64,000 nt of DNA from Macrotrachela quadricornifera (GCA_022393335.1 JAJEKB010020451.1:322033-386032); one strand, 5' to 3'; numbered from the stretch's first letter, positions 1 to 11,302 are shown. Made by a program: numbers and translations. Notes: generated by a model from the letters alone, not told the origin.

Positions 1-43
1 TTTAATTAAAAAAAAAAAGAATTTTATTTTATTTTTTATATAG

Positions 44-2200
44 AAAGAACTTGATCGTCGTAAAAAAGCAATGCAAGAATATGATCAACAACGAAAAAAA
101 AATGCACCTTTAGATGATATTGATCAAGAAGCAAAAGAAGAAGCTGAATATATGTTAAAACGTGCAAATGAACTTCGACAAGAACAAGAAGATGAAATTA
201 AACATATTAATGAAGTTTATTTAAAGATTTGTTTTTTTTTTTTAAATTAAAACTAAACTTTTTTTTTTTTTCATAGTTAATTCTTAATGCTAAATGTCAT
301 GCTATACGTGATGCACAAGTTTTAGAAAAACAACAAATTAAAAAAGAAATGACAGAAGAAAATAAACGATTAGATATGATGATGGAAATTGAACGTATTA
401 ATGCACTTAAAATACAAGAAGAAATTGAACGACAACGACATTTTCAAGCGAAAGAGTAAATAATCATTCATATTTCATTATTATATTTTAAATCCTATAT
501 TATAATATCTGAGGAATATATTCATCAAATAGAAATATTCCAACGAATTTTTAATCGAGGTGTATTACTGCTACTGCCATCGGAATAGCAGCGCGATCGA
601 CATCATAGATTAAACTTTAAAAGTACTTGCAAGTGAATCTTTTTTAAGTACTTTTCATACATTTTGACTAAAAAGTACTATTAAGTGCTACTGTAAAGTG
701 TATAAAAATAATAAAATCTACTATGAAAAAGATTTATTTTGTGGTATTAATATTTAAAGTACTTAATAATATTATTTTAAACTTGCACGCACTTTTCTGC
801 TTAGAAAAAACCTTTTAAAAATGAAAAATAGTATATTTTATTACGTGTATTCTAAGGATATAATTTGTGACTAGAGAACCTTATGTAATAAGTCTATTAA
901 TTTATATATTTTCTCAGAGGTGCAAGTATGATATTAAAACAAATTGAAGAAAATGAAAAAGAAAAAGTTTATAAAGAAGAAGTTCGTGAACAAGAAAATA
1001 CTGCTATGTTTGATTATATGCAAAAATTACAAGAAAAAGATTGGCAAGATTTTACAAAACGAAAAGAATCACAAAAATCATTAGCGGTAAAAATTTATTT
1101 ATTAATAAATATAGAAAAATAATATTTAATTTATTAATTGTTTTTATTTAGAAAGATCTTTTAAAAGCTAATCGTGAAATTGATGAACAACGTGCTTTAC
1201 GTAAAGAACAAGATCGTATAGCTGATTTAGCTGTATTAGAATTTCAAAAAGCTAAAGCTGCACGTGAAGCAGCACAAGAAGCTGAAATTGAACGTAAACG
1301 TGCTGAAAAAGAAAAAGAAGTTGCACGTTTACGTGCTAAACAAGAACGTGCTAGAGATTTACAAGCTGATAAAGATGCTTTAAGAGCTAAACGTGAACAA
1401 GAACGACGTGAACGTGAATGGAGAGAAAAAGAAAAATTTGAATCAATAAAAAAGAAACAAACTGAAGATGAAATGCGTTTAGCACGAGAATGGCAAATTA
1501 AAAATAAAGAACAACATTTAGCTGTTGAAGCTGCAAGAGAACGAGCTGAATTCGAACGTGTATTAAAGTAAGTTAATTGATTGATAGAATTAATTAATTA
1601 ATTAACTCATTCAATATAGAGCTCAATTAACACAAGCTGAAAAAGAACGTAATGAAGAATTACAACGTATTTCAAAACGTCATAGATTTGCTGATGATTT
1701 ACGTGAACAAATTATTCGTCATGAAAAAGAAAAAGTTGAAGAACGTGCTGCATTTTTTGATGAAGGTGCTCGACTTGATGAACAAGCAAGATTACGTAGA
1801 ATTCGACTTGATGAAATTAAAACACAAAAACTTAATGAATTACGGTAAATTTTATTTGATTAGTTTTTTTTCTTCTTCCCATACTTATTTAATATAGAAA
1901 AATAAAATTATGAAAAATTTTCATTTTTTTCAGAGAATTAGGTTTACCTTGTAAATATATTCAATATTTACAAAATCGTTTAACTTATATTTAACAAAAG
2001 TATAAAACTTAAGAAAATATTTTCTTTTTCATTTGCTATTATTTATTTAAATATATGGTTTAAAGAAATATTTTTGTTTTTATTATTTTTCTAGTCGTGC
2101 TGGTGTACCGGAAAAATATTGTGCTGATATTGAACGAAAAATTAATGGAAGTGTTAGTATGAATAATGAAACAACGACAAATGTTCCTGTTGTTCATTAA
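44..2200 (+). CDS. CFAP45: Cilia- and flagella-associated protein 45 (CFAP45), 3' part
   Basis: Axonemal microtubule inner protein of motile cilia. The gene enters from the left edge, so its N-terminal part is missing. Exons read from splice signals and frame: 44-214, 277-455, 918-1086, 1152-1567, 1620-1844 and 2095-2200; they sum to 1266 nt (421 codons plus TAA). The protein is almost wholly charged coiled coil (K/E/R/Q-rich). Family-diagnostic stretches are LILNAKCHAIRDAQ just after 277, the DALRAKREQERREREW region near 1375-1425, and the C-terminal GVPEKYC block in the last exon. Introns are 52-65 bp except one of 462 bp and the last of 250 bp. The last intron contains a second possible terminal exon (separate entry). 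Identity is by recall of the family and is strong. Confidence 0.93.
1934..1994 (+). other. CFAP45: Alternative/duplicated terminal exon of CFAP45
   Basis: After a ttttttcag acceptor, this 61-nt stretch joins in frame to the exon ending at 1844 and reads ELGLPCKYIQ, then nine more residues and TAA at 1992-1994. It resembles the conserved C-terminal G-L/V-P-x-K-Y block also encoded by the downstream terminal exon (2095-2200). Using it gives a coding sum of 1221 nt, again a multiple of three. It looks like a tandem duplicate used as a mutually exclusive last exon, or a decaying copy. Confidence 0.6.
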
Positions 2201-2659
2201 AATTTATTTATCTAATAAGAGAAAGAACAAAGAAAAGAAAATGCAGAAATAAATGTTATTTTTCTCATATATATATATTTATTGATGCATCTTTAGTTCT
2301 CATTCTTCATTCCCCCCTTTTTTTTTTGTAGACAAAGATCTGAAATATAAATAAAATTTGTCTTTCTTTCGATCTGATTTATCTTTTCATTTTTGAATTA
2401 GCTAAGCTGCATTTGAACAATGTATAAAAGATTGAATATTGAAAATTTTATTATATGTTTATTCTTTGAATAGACAGATAAAGATTTTATAAGAATTGTG
2501 TAGACAAATGTTGCTTAGAACAAATCAATACCAAGTTAGGTACTGGTTTGTTATCTCCTCACATAAGTCTTTTCTTTCTATTTTCCAGTACTCCCGTATG
2601 GGAAGATAACGAATCAGTATCGGTTTGTACCTTCGCTATTTTCAAGATCATTTATTGCG
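2201..2659. other. Spacer downstream of CFAP45
   Basis: CFAP45 3' UTR and spacer. A canonical AATAAA-like signal lies near 2348-2354. A weak inverted repeat spans about 2545-2640 (GGTACTGGTTTGTTATCT pairing imperfectly with its later complement). No coding signal. Confidence 0.4.
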
Positions 2660-3130
2660 TAGCATGATGCTTCTAGTTAAAACAACCAAGACAAAAAAAA
2701 TTTGTCACAATCGGAACAAAAAGCTTTGATTTTCTTTGTTGTTGAATGACATGCTTCTCTTGATTGTTGTTCTATGTTTTTCTCGCAACAACCAACACAT
2801 CGTCTTTGGACATCATAGTGAGATCCTAGTTTTCTTTCAGCTTGCGATCAGCTAGTTTGCACTTCAAATGATTTGTCGATTGTGGTCTTGGATCAAGTTT
2901 CAGATTTTTGGAAAACATAGTTAGGAGTAAAGATCCTACGATATTTTGACGGAACTGTAGGATGGTCATATCGCCTGTTGTATAGTTTTCCTTGTATATC
3001 AACTAACTCTAGACTATTGATGTTCCAAATATCAATTCAAATACCATCTTTTGATACCATTTTATGAATCGTCTTAGACATGCATAATACGCCGGCAGTT
3101 GATTCGACAAATCTGTACCTTGTTCTCATA
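2660..3130 (-). pseudogene. piggyBac transposase relic, C-terminal part
   Basis: On the minus strand from 3130 downward the sequence reads LSNQLPAYYACLRRFIKWY, then MVFELIFGTSIV, then IYKENYTTGDMTILQFR. This is the C-terminal end of the piggyBac DDE domain (DDE_Tnp_1_7). After a frameshift comes a Cys-rich tail (RRCVGCCEKN, then FCSDCDKFF) matching the family's zinc-binding tail. At least three in-frame stops and one frameshift make it dead. The upstream part is cut by the MITE that starts at 3133; degraded sequence just beyond 3485 may be its continuation. Confidence 0.8.
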
Positions 3131-3132
3131 TA

Positions 3133-3483
3133 GGGTGTCCAGAAAATCTCTAGAGTTAGAAAAATTTGAAAATCTCTATTACGGTTCGACCAAACTGGCT
3201 CTTTTTTTAACCAACAATAGAGGCATGTTCACACTCCAAAGCCATACGAACAAGGTTCCTGGAAAGCTTTGTTAAGTGCATTGTTATTTTTCCTTATCTG
3301 TGAAAAGTAAAATTTTCTTATTGAGATCGATAGTGATATTTAACTAAGGCTCTCACTAACCGTATCCTTATGGATTTAGAGTGTGAACATGCCTCTATTT
3401 GTTGGTTAAACAATGAACCCGTTTGGTCGAGCCGTAATGGAGATTTTCAAAATTTTCTAACTCTAGTGACTTTCTGGACACTC
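3133..3483. mobile_element. 351-bp MITE with ~100-bp terminal inverted repeats and TA target duplication
   Basis: The left arm begins GGGTGTCCAGAAA and the right arm ends with its complement TTTCTGGACACTC. The arms stay complementary for about 100 bp, through the AGAGGCATGTTCACACTC segment. The dinucleotide TA flanks both ends (3131-3132 and 3484-3485), as for Tc1/mariner-type insertions. It has no coding capacity and lies inside the piggyBac relic. Confidence 0.85.
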
Positions 3484-3485
3484 TA

Positions 3486-3815
3486 CATATAATTATTGAC
3501 GATTTTCTTGTGATTTCCAAATAGAACCTATCTTACTACTTAACTCAACCTCATTCTTTATTATTTATTTTTTTTCTACGGCAAATGCAACCTTTCTATT
3601 AATTAGGAAAACTGATGGTCTAAAGAGTTAACAAGAATTTCAACATCTGTGTAAAACAAAATTTGCATTTATTTCAAATTAGTAAACGATTTCAGTTCTG
3701 TTTTTATTCTTGATATTAAAACACAAGGAAACACAAATTAAGAGAATAAATGTAAAAAAGTCTGTAGTTGATTCTTTTCTAAAGTACTTTAAATGCGTAT
3801 GGAGAGTTACTATGG
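3486..3815. other. Spacer
   Basis: AT-rich sequence between the MITE and the 3' end of the minus-strand gene. It may contain a few badly decayed codons of the piggyBac relic just after 3485; nothing else recognised. Confidence 0.3.
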
Positions 3816-4297
3816 CTATTTCTGTTGTTGTTCATGTCCAGATAAAACGCGTTGTATTGCATCATGTATATCAAGCGGATCTTTAACCAATATGAATTTT
3901 ATTTTTGAAAAATTTTCATGAACTAAATTAATTAAACGATTAAACCAGTAAAATGTTTGTTCACGTTCATTTTCAAAATTATCACATGTAGGTATTAATT
4001 TTGAAAATCTTTCGAAAGTATAACCATTAACATAGCCACCTAGAAAATAAAGTACATGATAAAAATGAACACATTTCTCAAGACAAATAAAGAGAAAGAA
4101 TTACCAATACAAATAGCATCATAATCTTTTTGTTTTAATTCATTGAGAACACGTTCATCACTTTCTTGATTATTATCAACATTTATAACAAGAACATTTT
4201 TATAACCTAATGAATTAATATATTCTTGTGCTTGATCAACCAGTTTTTGACCATGACCAATAGCTAAAATTTTCCAATCATATTGAGAAGTCGACAT
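3816..4297 (-). CDS. Small two-exon hypothetical protein, 138 aa
   Basis: Exon 1 is 4105-4297 (start MSTSQYDWKILAIGHG) and exon 2 is 3816-4039 (stop TAG). The 65-bp intron has GT-AG borders, and 193 + 224 nt is exactly 139 codons. The N-terminal half alternates hydrophobic strands and helices (KILAIGHG, then NVLVINVDN, then YDAICIGGYVNG), which suggests a small Rossmann-like or receiver-like alpha/beta fold. The C-terminal half is helical and charged. I do not recognise the family. A short AT-rich 5' region separates it from other features. The gene looks intact. Confidence 0.7.
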
Positions 4298-5018
4298 GTT
4301 TTTAATTGTTAAACAAAATAATTATATTATAATGGCGACGAACCTATTTATATACCTTTTCTTTCATGTTTTTTTTTACAATGTAATATTTATGTGATTA
4401 TTACATGGGTATTCACTATGTACTCTTTTATTTTCTTTCTCTTCTTGTATTTTTTTCCCAGTATACCTTTATTATTCACACACTTTGCTTATTTAATAGA
4501 ACTATTTACGCATGATAAAATGTAATTGTGATTTTTATTTATTTGTATATAACGTTACATAGAAGTATTATAATCTTGCAAGGTTACACTTATTTTTGGA
4601 GTATTGAAAATTGTGCTAATAAGATACAATAGAAGCATGAAATCGATCTCGAATGATGATCAATTCAACATAAAAAAATGGTTTTATAAAAAGATACTGA
4701 TAGTTGACCAAGCATATTGCCAACGCTCGTAAAGATTTATAGTTGGTAATTCGCTCTCAAAGCCATTTTGAAAGACTCTACTAATCTAACAGTTTGATTT
4801 GGGAAATCATTTTCGTCAATTTCATTTTTAGCGAATAAAACAATCACGTAAATTCTCCGTTAGTTCGATAAACAATTTTATTATCTTTCCACAAGTTTAG
4901 TGTCAGAAGAATTGAAACTTAGATTTTATTACTTATTTCAAGTAAACAGCAGTAATCATTTTAGTTAGTCGTAGATTTTAAAATTAAAATGACAAATATA
5001 ACTCTCATGAATACGTAC
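4298..5018. other. Spacer
   Basis: AT-rich spacer upstream of the minus-strand two-exon gene, presumably including its promoter. No coding or repeat structure recognised. Confidence 0.3.
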
Positions 5019-5973
5019 TAGAATGTCTTCTAGATTTTGTCCTTCAAAAAATGTCTTTCAGAATAAATGTCCTTGAGAAATGGTCTCTCGTGTAAAACTG
5101 TCCTTCAATTTCAATTTTTGTTTTTTTAAATGTCAAGTTACTAGACACATAGATAACGGTATAATTCAAGTACATTGCAACATATTTACGTTGTTTATGT
5201 AAAGGATTTCTATATAAAATGAATCAATAAGAACGAAAGAAAATTTTAGTACACTACTGTTACTTGTGCCTAAGCATTATTTTACAAATAATCGATACAA
5301 ATACTTTTTGTAATGGAATCACGAAATATTATGATGGATGAGACATCTTCATTACGGTGGTGGAACCAGAGAGAGTAGTAATGTAATGGAGAATGGGGCG
5401 ATTTTGGTCAGAGAACATGATTTCAACTTCGTTCAAGATAGTAACGGTTCATTGTGGGTCTTTTCTGCTGGTGAAAATCTAAAAAAGATTTTGGGACTAG
5501 GGATGATCATCCTAAGCACTACCTTTTGGATCTGTCACCGATTCATCATCTTCTTCAATTGAAAATTCATTATCATTATCAACTTCAGGTAAATTGAATG
5601 TTACAAAAATCAAAACAAATAAACGGATATTAATGTCGTTCTTTGAAGATTATAATTTTCAACTTAAAAGTTATAATAAAAATACAATTACTCAGTTTTA
5701 GCGTTGTGCTGACAAAGGTTATGGTATGATTTTACGTACAAATCTTGATGATGAATTTATGCGTTTTGCTGCAAAACTTACTGATCGTTCTCATTTGCGA
5801 AATCCAGAAGTATGACATTTCAGAGAAACAACGCGAAAAAGAGCTGAAAATAAATGATTATCATAATACCCTCACACTCACTTTTAAAAGGACATTTTAA
5901 GAGTGAGAGACATTTTCTCAAGGACGAAAATTCGGGGACATTTCATCAAGAAAATATTCTAAAGGACATTCTA
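5019..5973. mobile_element. Foldback-like element with diverged ~90-bp inverted arms
   Basis: The left arm (about 5019-5108, starting TAGAATGTC) is complementary, with many mismatches, to the right arm (about 5880-5973, ending GACATTCTA). Both arms are built from short variants of AAATGTCCTTGAGAAA, so they carry internal sub-repeats. About 770 bp of unrelated filler with exon-like reading frames lies between. Arm divergence implies an old insertion. No target duplication was confirmed. Confidence 0.55.
5338..5815 (+). pseudogene. Exon-like coding fragments, unknown gene
   Basis: Two segments look protein-coding. The first, 5338-5587, begins MRHLHYGGGTRESSNV and after a frame change reads GSVTDSSSSSIENSLS before a gtaaat donor. 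The second begins after a tttttag at about 5702 and reads KGYGMILRTNLDDEFMRFAA. They lie inside the foldback element. I do not recognise the family; this may be a captured gene fragment. Confidence 0.3.
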
Positions 5974-7032
5974 GCCTGTTATCCTTTAATTGACCTTTCA
6001 TTTTTATGTTGTTTTTATGAAACTTGTCCTCAATTCCCGTGCTGTATTAATAGAAAACATGGTTTTGAATGTTTTTCAAAAGCGATTTCGATTAGAAATG
6101 TTCTTTCTTGTAGTTCTATCATTGGTAAACTGTTGACTCAATAAAAGATTACTCTTTCATATTTACATAGACAAACACGAGAATGATTGACCTTGATGAA
6201 AAGAAAGTAGACATTTTAGCATCTCAAGGAATATAATAACCAGGCACCCAAGACTGTTTAAATTTGCCAAAAATGACGAACTTGCGAAAACATGGATTTT
6301 TCAAAATTTATGCATTTTTTATCAGTTGTATCTGTAGTTCTTACTAGTTCTACGCGTTGAAAATTTCAAGTACGTTAGAAATCGAAAAGTCAAGCCAATA
6401 AAATGCTTTTTTACTAGGTTTTTTTTGGGTTACTCTTAATGAGTTAAATACAATCTCGTTGATTGGTATTTGTTTACATCAGGATTAAATGCATTGCATG
6501 CAACTAATTTGCTTTCTTTGACACAATGCAATGTTCAATCTTTTGAAAATGAAAAAATACAGTTTCTAAGATATCTGTTATGAATAAAGGTCTGATTACA
6601 TATGAAAATGGTTTATAATAGGTGTGAAAACTAGTTTAGAACAGTCTATAAAAGATCCGTAAAGTGAGAAAGGATTTTTTGATAGGGTCAACCATGGTCA
6701 TGAGGTTGAAATGCGAAAAAGTTAAGATCCGTGTGAAGACTTTCTGTGTCTAGGATACGTTGCGATTTCCTGTCATTTCCATTATTTTACTTATTATTTC
6801 CAATCATTTACATTCGGATACGATGTTGTTTCCATGATGATCCCGTTTTTTTCCATTACCTGGGAACGGTTGGACTGTCTTCGGTTCTACCACGGATTAA
6901 TTCTGGCGGAAAAACAACTTCCATTTTCCATGTAAATTTTCCACTGGTTCCGTTGTAATCCTATCTGAAAACGAGGAAATTCACGAGAATATGCCCCGTT
7001 TCCCGACATTTTGTACACAGTGAAAATTTAAC
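5974..7032. other. Spacer
   Basis: AT-rich spacer. A locally more GC-balanced stretch at about 6820-6960 has no recognisable product; it might be older piggyBac or other transposon debris. Nothing supported. Confidence 0.25.
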
Positions 7033-7415
7033 AGTTGATAAGCAGTTAGCGCCCTTTCGATGTCGTTGTTATTTTTGTACAATATATGCCAAAGAAATTG
7101 CCTAAGTATGGACTAAAGTTTTGGGTATTGTATGATGTGGACAATCGACATGTATTAACATATGGTCTATATATGAGAAAAAAGACAATATTATTGAGAA
7201 AAATCTTGCGAGTAATGTTGTTTTTCATTTAATTGATCAATTACCGAACGATGTAAAACAAGGTCGTATCGTTACATATGATTGTTATTTGACGTATACC
7301 AAATAGTTGGAAGCCTTATTGGATCGAAAAATGACGTCTAATGGTGTAGTCTATTATCAACATGCTTTTTTACCTAAAGAATTATACTTTTGTCTTGCCA
7401 AGCAAAAGAAAAAAA
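7033..7415 (+). pseudogene. piggyBac transposase relic, central DDE region
   Basis: Plus-strand frames read VDKQLAPFRCRC at 7033, then after frameshifts KDNIIEKNLASNVVFHLIDQ, then VKQGRIVTYDCYLTYTK and AFLPKELYFCLAKQK. This is the conserved middle of piggyBac transposases: the D-E/K-x-L-x-P-F-R-G-R start, the VTYDCYFTS-like catalytic Asp region, and the following lysine-rich segment. Frameshifts and stops disable it, and neither end of the element was found. Confidence 0.72.
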
Positions 7416-8049
7416 ATGCCAAATGTATATTGGATGTATATTTCTTTTACTTGCATTTCTGTTCTGGTATGAAATTAGTATGAGTTAATCCACTTCTTTC
7501 TATCATACATTCTTACATTATTTCAATGAGAATTAATAAAGAAGGCTACATATACATATAACAGTATTTGAAGATCTAAAGTATATAATTGAATATCTTA
7601 TATAAAGCGAAACTATCATGTTTCACTAATTTTATGGGATGAATCCATGCGTACCCCTAAACACTGTTGGAGTTATAAAATGAGGACGATAACCGAAGGT
7701 TAAAAATCGGATTTAGTGCGAATCATTTGGTACGAAATCTTCTTTACACAAAACTGGCAAAGGTTCAGACAGTGCGCTCCGAGGCCAAACGTTTTTAGAT
7801 TCGGTAAAAGACCTGTTTTTTGGAAGGTAGATATTCTCTTGTTCATTTTAATTTGTTGAAATATAAATTCAAAAGTATTCGTATAATTTTTCTCATCATC
7901 ATTTCAACTACTGATAAAGATAAATGATACTTTTATATGAATAAAAAATTTAAATCATCCAGTTTCAGCCGTAGTGCAATGTATCTTTTTGTTTCAACTC
8001 TCAACAAAAGTTCACTAAATGAAACATGAAATTGAACATACAGCAACAA
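7416..8049. other. Spacer
   Basis: AT-rich spacer between the piggyBac relic and the 3' end of the minus-strand stalk-protein gene. No further structure recognised. Confidence 0.3.
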
Positions 8050-11000
8050 TCAATAGCCAATGAGTTGCACTTCTGCATATTGAACAGAATTTTCCAAATT
8101 GCGCTTGGATGTCACAAGAATTCGATAACTCAGATACCAGACAGAGTTTGAAATATTTTGCATTATTCCATAAGTATTTCGTCCTGGGTCAGTATCCAAA
8201 CCAGTCGAGCCATTGTAAATTAAAATCCAACTTGAACCGAAAGTGAGCGCCGAAGATGGCTGATTACTACCTTCCACTGTCACTGTAATTGGATCACGAT
8301 CTGGATTATCATTCGCTGTGCAAAATCGTAGACTTTGAAGTAGTGATGAACCACCACTGGGTGTAAAGTATACACCAGTATTCAAGCCACATTCAACCCC
8401 AAAACCACTAGATGCAATGCAAGGACCATAGCTGTTATACTTAGTTGAACAACTAAGATCAAAAACGTTTGAGGGTGATTCTACTGCCACATAATTTCCA
8501 ACGCCACTGCCAGCTGTTGCTGCGTAGCTGTCACTACCGGCTGTGGTATTCCATATACCATAGATAGTTTGGTTTGCACCAGAGAGTGTTGACAATCCTA
8601 AGATGATAGAAAAGTTAACTGATAAAAGATTTTGTCTTTTTTTCTCTTGTGAAAAATAGCGCGACTTTTGAAGTGTTGAAAAGATATATCAGAGTCTCAT
8701 CATCGTCTGAATGAAGGTACATATGAAGCTGTATGACACATGTACTATACCTGTAGTTGTTGTTGTGATTGAAGTTGTACCTAGAATCAAATATAGTAAT
8801 CAACCATTTTAATAGGTCATTTCATTTACTAGTGCTCGATGAACTTGCTAAACAAGACGAAACATTAAATAGGAAATAAAATAACAGGTACGACAGAAGT
8901 AATGGTCGCGCTTTACATTTGAGTTTTCATGCACTTAATATATTGAATTGATAAAGCAAATATACCAAGGGACACAGTTTTAAAAGCTCTACAATTTACA
9001 TAAGATCGCAGTTTTTCTGGCTGCACCTTTTGCTTTCAAAAACAAATAAATCTTAAGCGATCGGATTTCAAAGCTGCGAAAAAGTCTTCGATGCAGACTG
9101 ATACGTTTCTTTTTCTTATTTACTACCTAAAATCTTTTACTTCAAAAAAATAATAAAGTACACCAAAAGATGCAGCGTGAATAGCTCGATAATGTACGTC
9201 AGATAGTTTTTTTTTGTGGTGCCTTTTGTTTTCAAAATTGCTAAAATTCTAAGCAACTAAAATCCGATTCAGTGAAAAAGATTTTTTTTTTGGTGTACTA
9301 CGAATGCGTCTTTTCTTATTTACAAACTGATATGTTGTATTAAAACAAACTAAAGTATACCACAAGATGTATAGTGCAAACAATTCTATAATTTACATAC
9401 GACAGTTGTACAAAGATAAAGAAAAAAAGAAACGAATTTATGATGTGTCAGAGACAACATCATTTCATCCGATTAAAATCCGATTCTTCAAAATTTTGAC
9501 CATTCTGAAAGTAAAAAGTGCAATCATAGAAAAAGCGGTCGTATATAAATTGTCGAGCTTTCCACACTGCGTCTCCTGGTATATTTTTTTTTATTAATGT
9601 AGTATATTAAGTGCATGAAAATTGAAATGAAAAGTGCGGTGATTATTTCTGCCGCATCCGTTACTTTTGTCAATGATCTTACTTGATGTGATACTAGTCG
9701 TCGTTGCTATTAATGAGAAAATAAGTAGATAAATAATAAGAAACATTTAATTCAAAGAGTAACTTACTGAATGAAGTTGTCGTTACTATTGTTGTTTAAA
9801 CAATGAGAAAGCATAATAAAAAAAACAAATGTAAATGAGAAAAACAGTTACTTTTAGTCATCATCATCATAATCACTTTAGTGCAATAAAAAGAAAACTT
9901 TCTTTGAAAATGACCTTACGTTCGGAAGCATGACTCGATGCGAGAAGACTATCAGCAAGTAAAATAACAGTCTTATAGATTATAGTTGGTATCAAAAAGG
10001 AACTCCTGAATGTTGTTAATTAGACACTCCTCGACAGAGCATTCATCAACGAGAAAAATTCTTGATAGTATTAGCAGAGGTGCAGTGGATTTCTGTCATC
10101 GACAAATATCTAACTCGCAAAAGTTTTCTTGACTAAATTTAGGTAAGCCGTTTTTGGCTGCCACAAAAGTAGCTAGAATTATCTCAGAGAGCAACTTTTT
10201 TACTTCTCTGGCAAACAGTACAATAAGCTTGATAATTGATTTTGCAGAGATGAAAAGAAAACAAAGGGATAAAGAATCAAGACACATTCTACAACTCAAT
10301 CTTAGACATATTAAAGTTAATAAATTGATTCTTACGATTGTTTAAAATTGGCTCGTTGAGATATATGTTTTGTCCACATATGAGTTATTTAGGACAAAGT
10401 AAAGAAGGTGAACACTGTTTGTATAATTTACAATCATTTTATCTCAATAATGCTCGAGAAAAGATAGCTTATAAATTTCTACGAAAAGGTGATTGAAACA
10501 GGAGGTTTTCACTATTTAATAGAGGACGGTGAAGTACATGCGGAGATCTAAGAAAAAATTATAGTTTCAGATAAGAATTATCATAGTTAGTTTTTGTATG
10601 CAAAATCTACTCGGTTGTCGTTTCTGAACGGTGCAATAAGTTTTAAATTTTAATTGCTGCACTTCATAGTACGAATCAAGATTCGGAAATTAGGAGCAAT
10701 TTTCGAGAAGTGCTGACTTCTGTTCGAGTGTCTAATAAAGCTATAAAAGCGCTTAATATATAGATTACCACATGTGCTGAGCATCATGGAAAAGTTATGA
10801 GTAATTTTCTCGAGCGCATCGTTTTCGAAAATTGATACTAATGTATCCATTGAATAAAGACTTACTCGTTGATCCATTTGTTAATTGTTCATAACTGGAT
10901 AAAGCCATAAAAAGAGCTGTTACTCCAGCTAGTAAGGCAATGGTTCCTAATATAGACAATATGATGCAGTATGGCGGACATGATAGATAACTACAACATC

Positions 11001-11069
11001 TTATTCTACAAAAATACATTAATCTCATGGTGATTATAGAATAGAAAGGACAAACTTGCGCCACTTTGC
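8050..11069 (-). CDS. Type II membrane protein with Thr-rich stalk and discoidin-like ectodomain (gene A)
   Basis: Read from right to left. Exon 10866-11069 holds a membrane span (CIILSILGTIALLAGVTALF) followed by SSYEQLTNGSTS. Phase-1 mini-exons follow at 9852-9875, 9768-9785, 9683-9706 and 8751-8780; the last three are Thr/Ser-rich. The final exon is 8050-8597. All junctions have GT-AG signals and phase 1. The ~182-residue C-terminal domain is rich in Ser/Gly/Tyr and ends EVQLIGY, resembling F5/8-type galactose-binding folds. A cell-surface ectodomain is inferred. The 5' end is uncertain: a start inside the membrane exon (ATG at 11028) or an upstream exon such as 11770-12021 are both possible. 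The mini-exon at 9852-9875 reads IMMMMTK and is the least certain. Confidence 0.6.
8960..9590. repeat. ~197-bp tandem repeat (about three units) in an intron of gene A
   Basis: Units start at about 8960, 9157 and 9354 with variants of TATACCACAAGATGCAGCGT followed by GAAAAGCTCTACAATTTACAT. Each unit then carries a TTTTCAAAA...AAATCCGATT...GCGAAAAAGT section. The array closes with the same core in inverse orientation (about 9541-9585, GTCGAGCTTTCCACACTGCG). The same core recurs at 25.98-26.22, 41.6 and 44.26-44.72 kb, so this is a dispersed family. Confidence 0.7.
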
Positions 11070-11187
11070 CTGATTTTTTTGGGTAGCAGAGACGCGTATC
11101 GATTTCGAACGATTCAATGATGATTTTGTCTACTCAGTAACCAAATATAAGTCATAAAATTTTATGACGCATATTGACTGACTTACC

Positions 11188-11217
11188 GGCAAGCCAGTAC
11201 TTCCATTTGATTCATCC
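11188..11217 (-). other. Possible 30-nt mini-exon upstream of gene A
   Basis: Minus strand: acceptor ttcag, then DESNGSTGLP in phase 0, then donor GTAAGT. Clean splice borders, but the frame does not match the phase-1 entry of the membrane exon, so its place in gene A is unresolved. Confidence 0.25.
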
Positions 11218-11302
11218 TGAATACATCTATCATTCAAACATTTTATCAATAGCAAATGTCACTTACATCACACTTAATGGGATTGGAATAAGTGATCAAT
11301 GT

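Noticed and set aside
10096..10345. Opposed short frames in the first part of gene A's intron
   Set aside because: Mutually antisense, no domain, and they lie between supported gene A exons.
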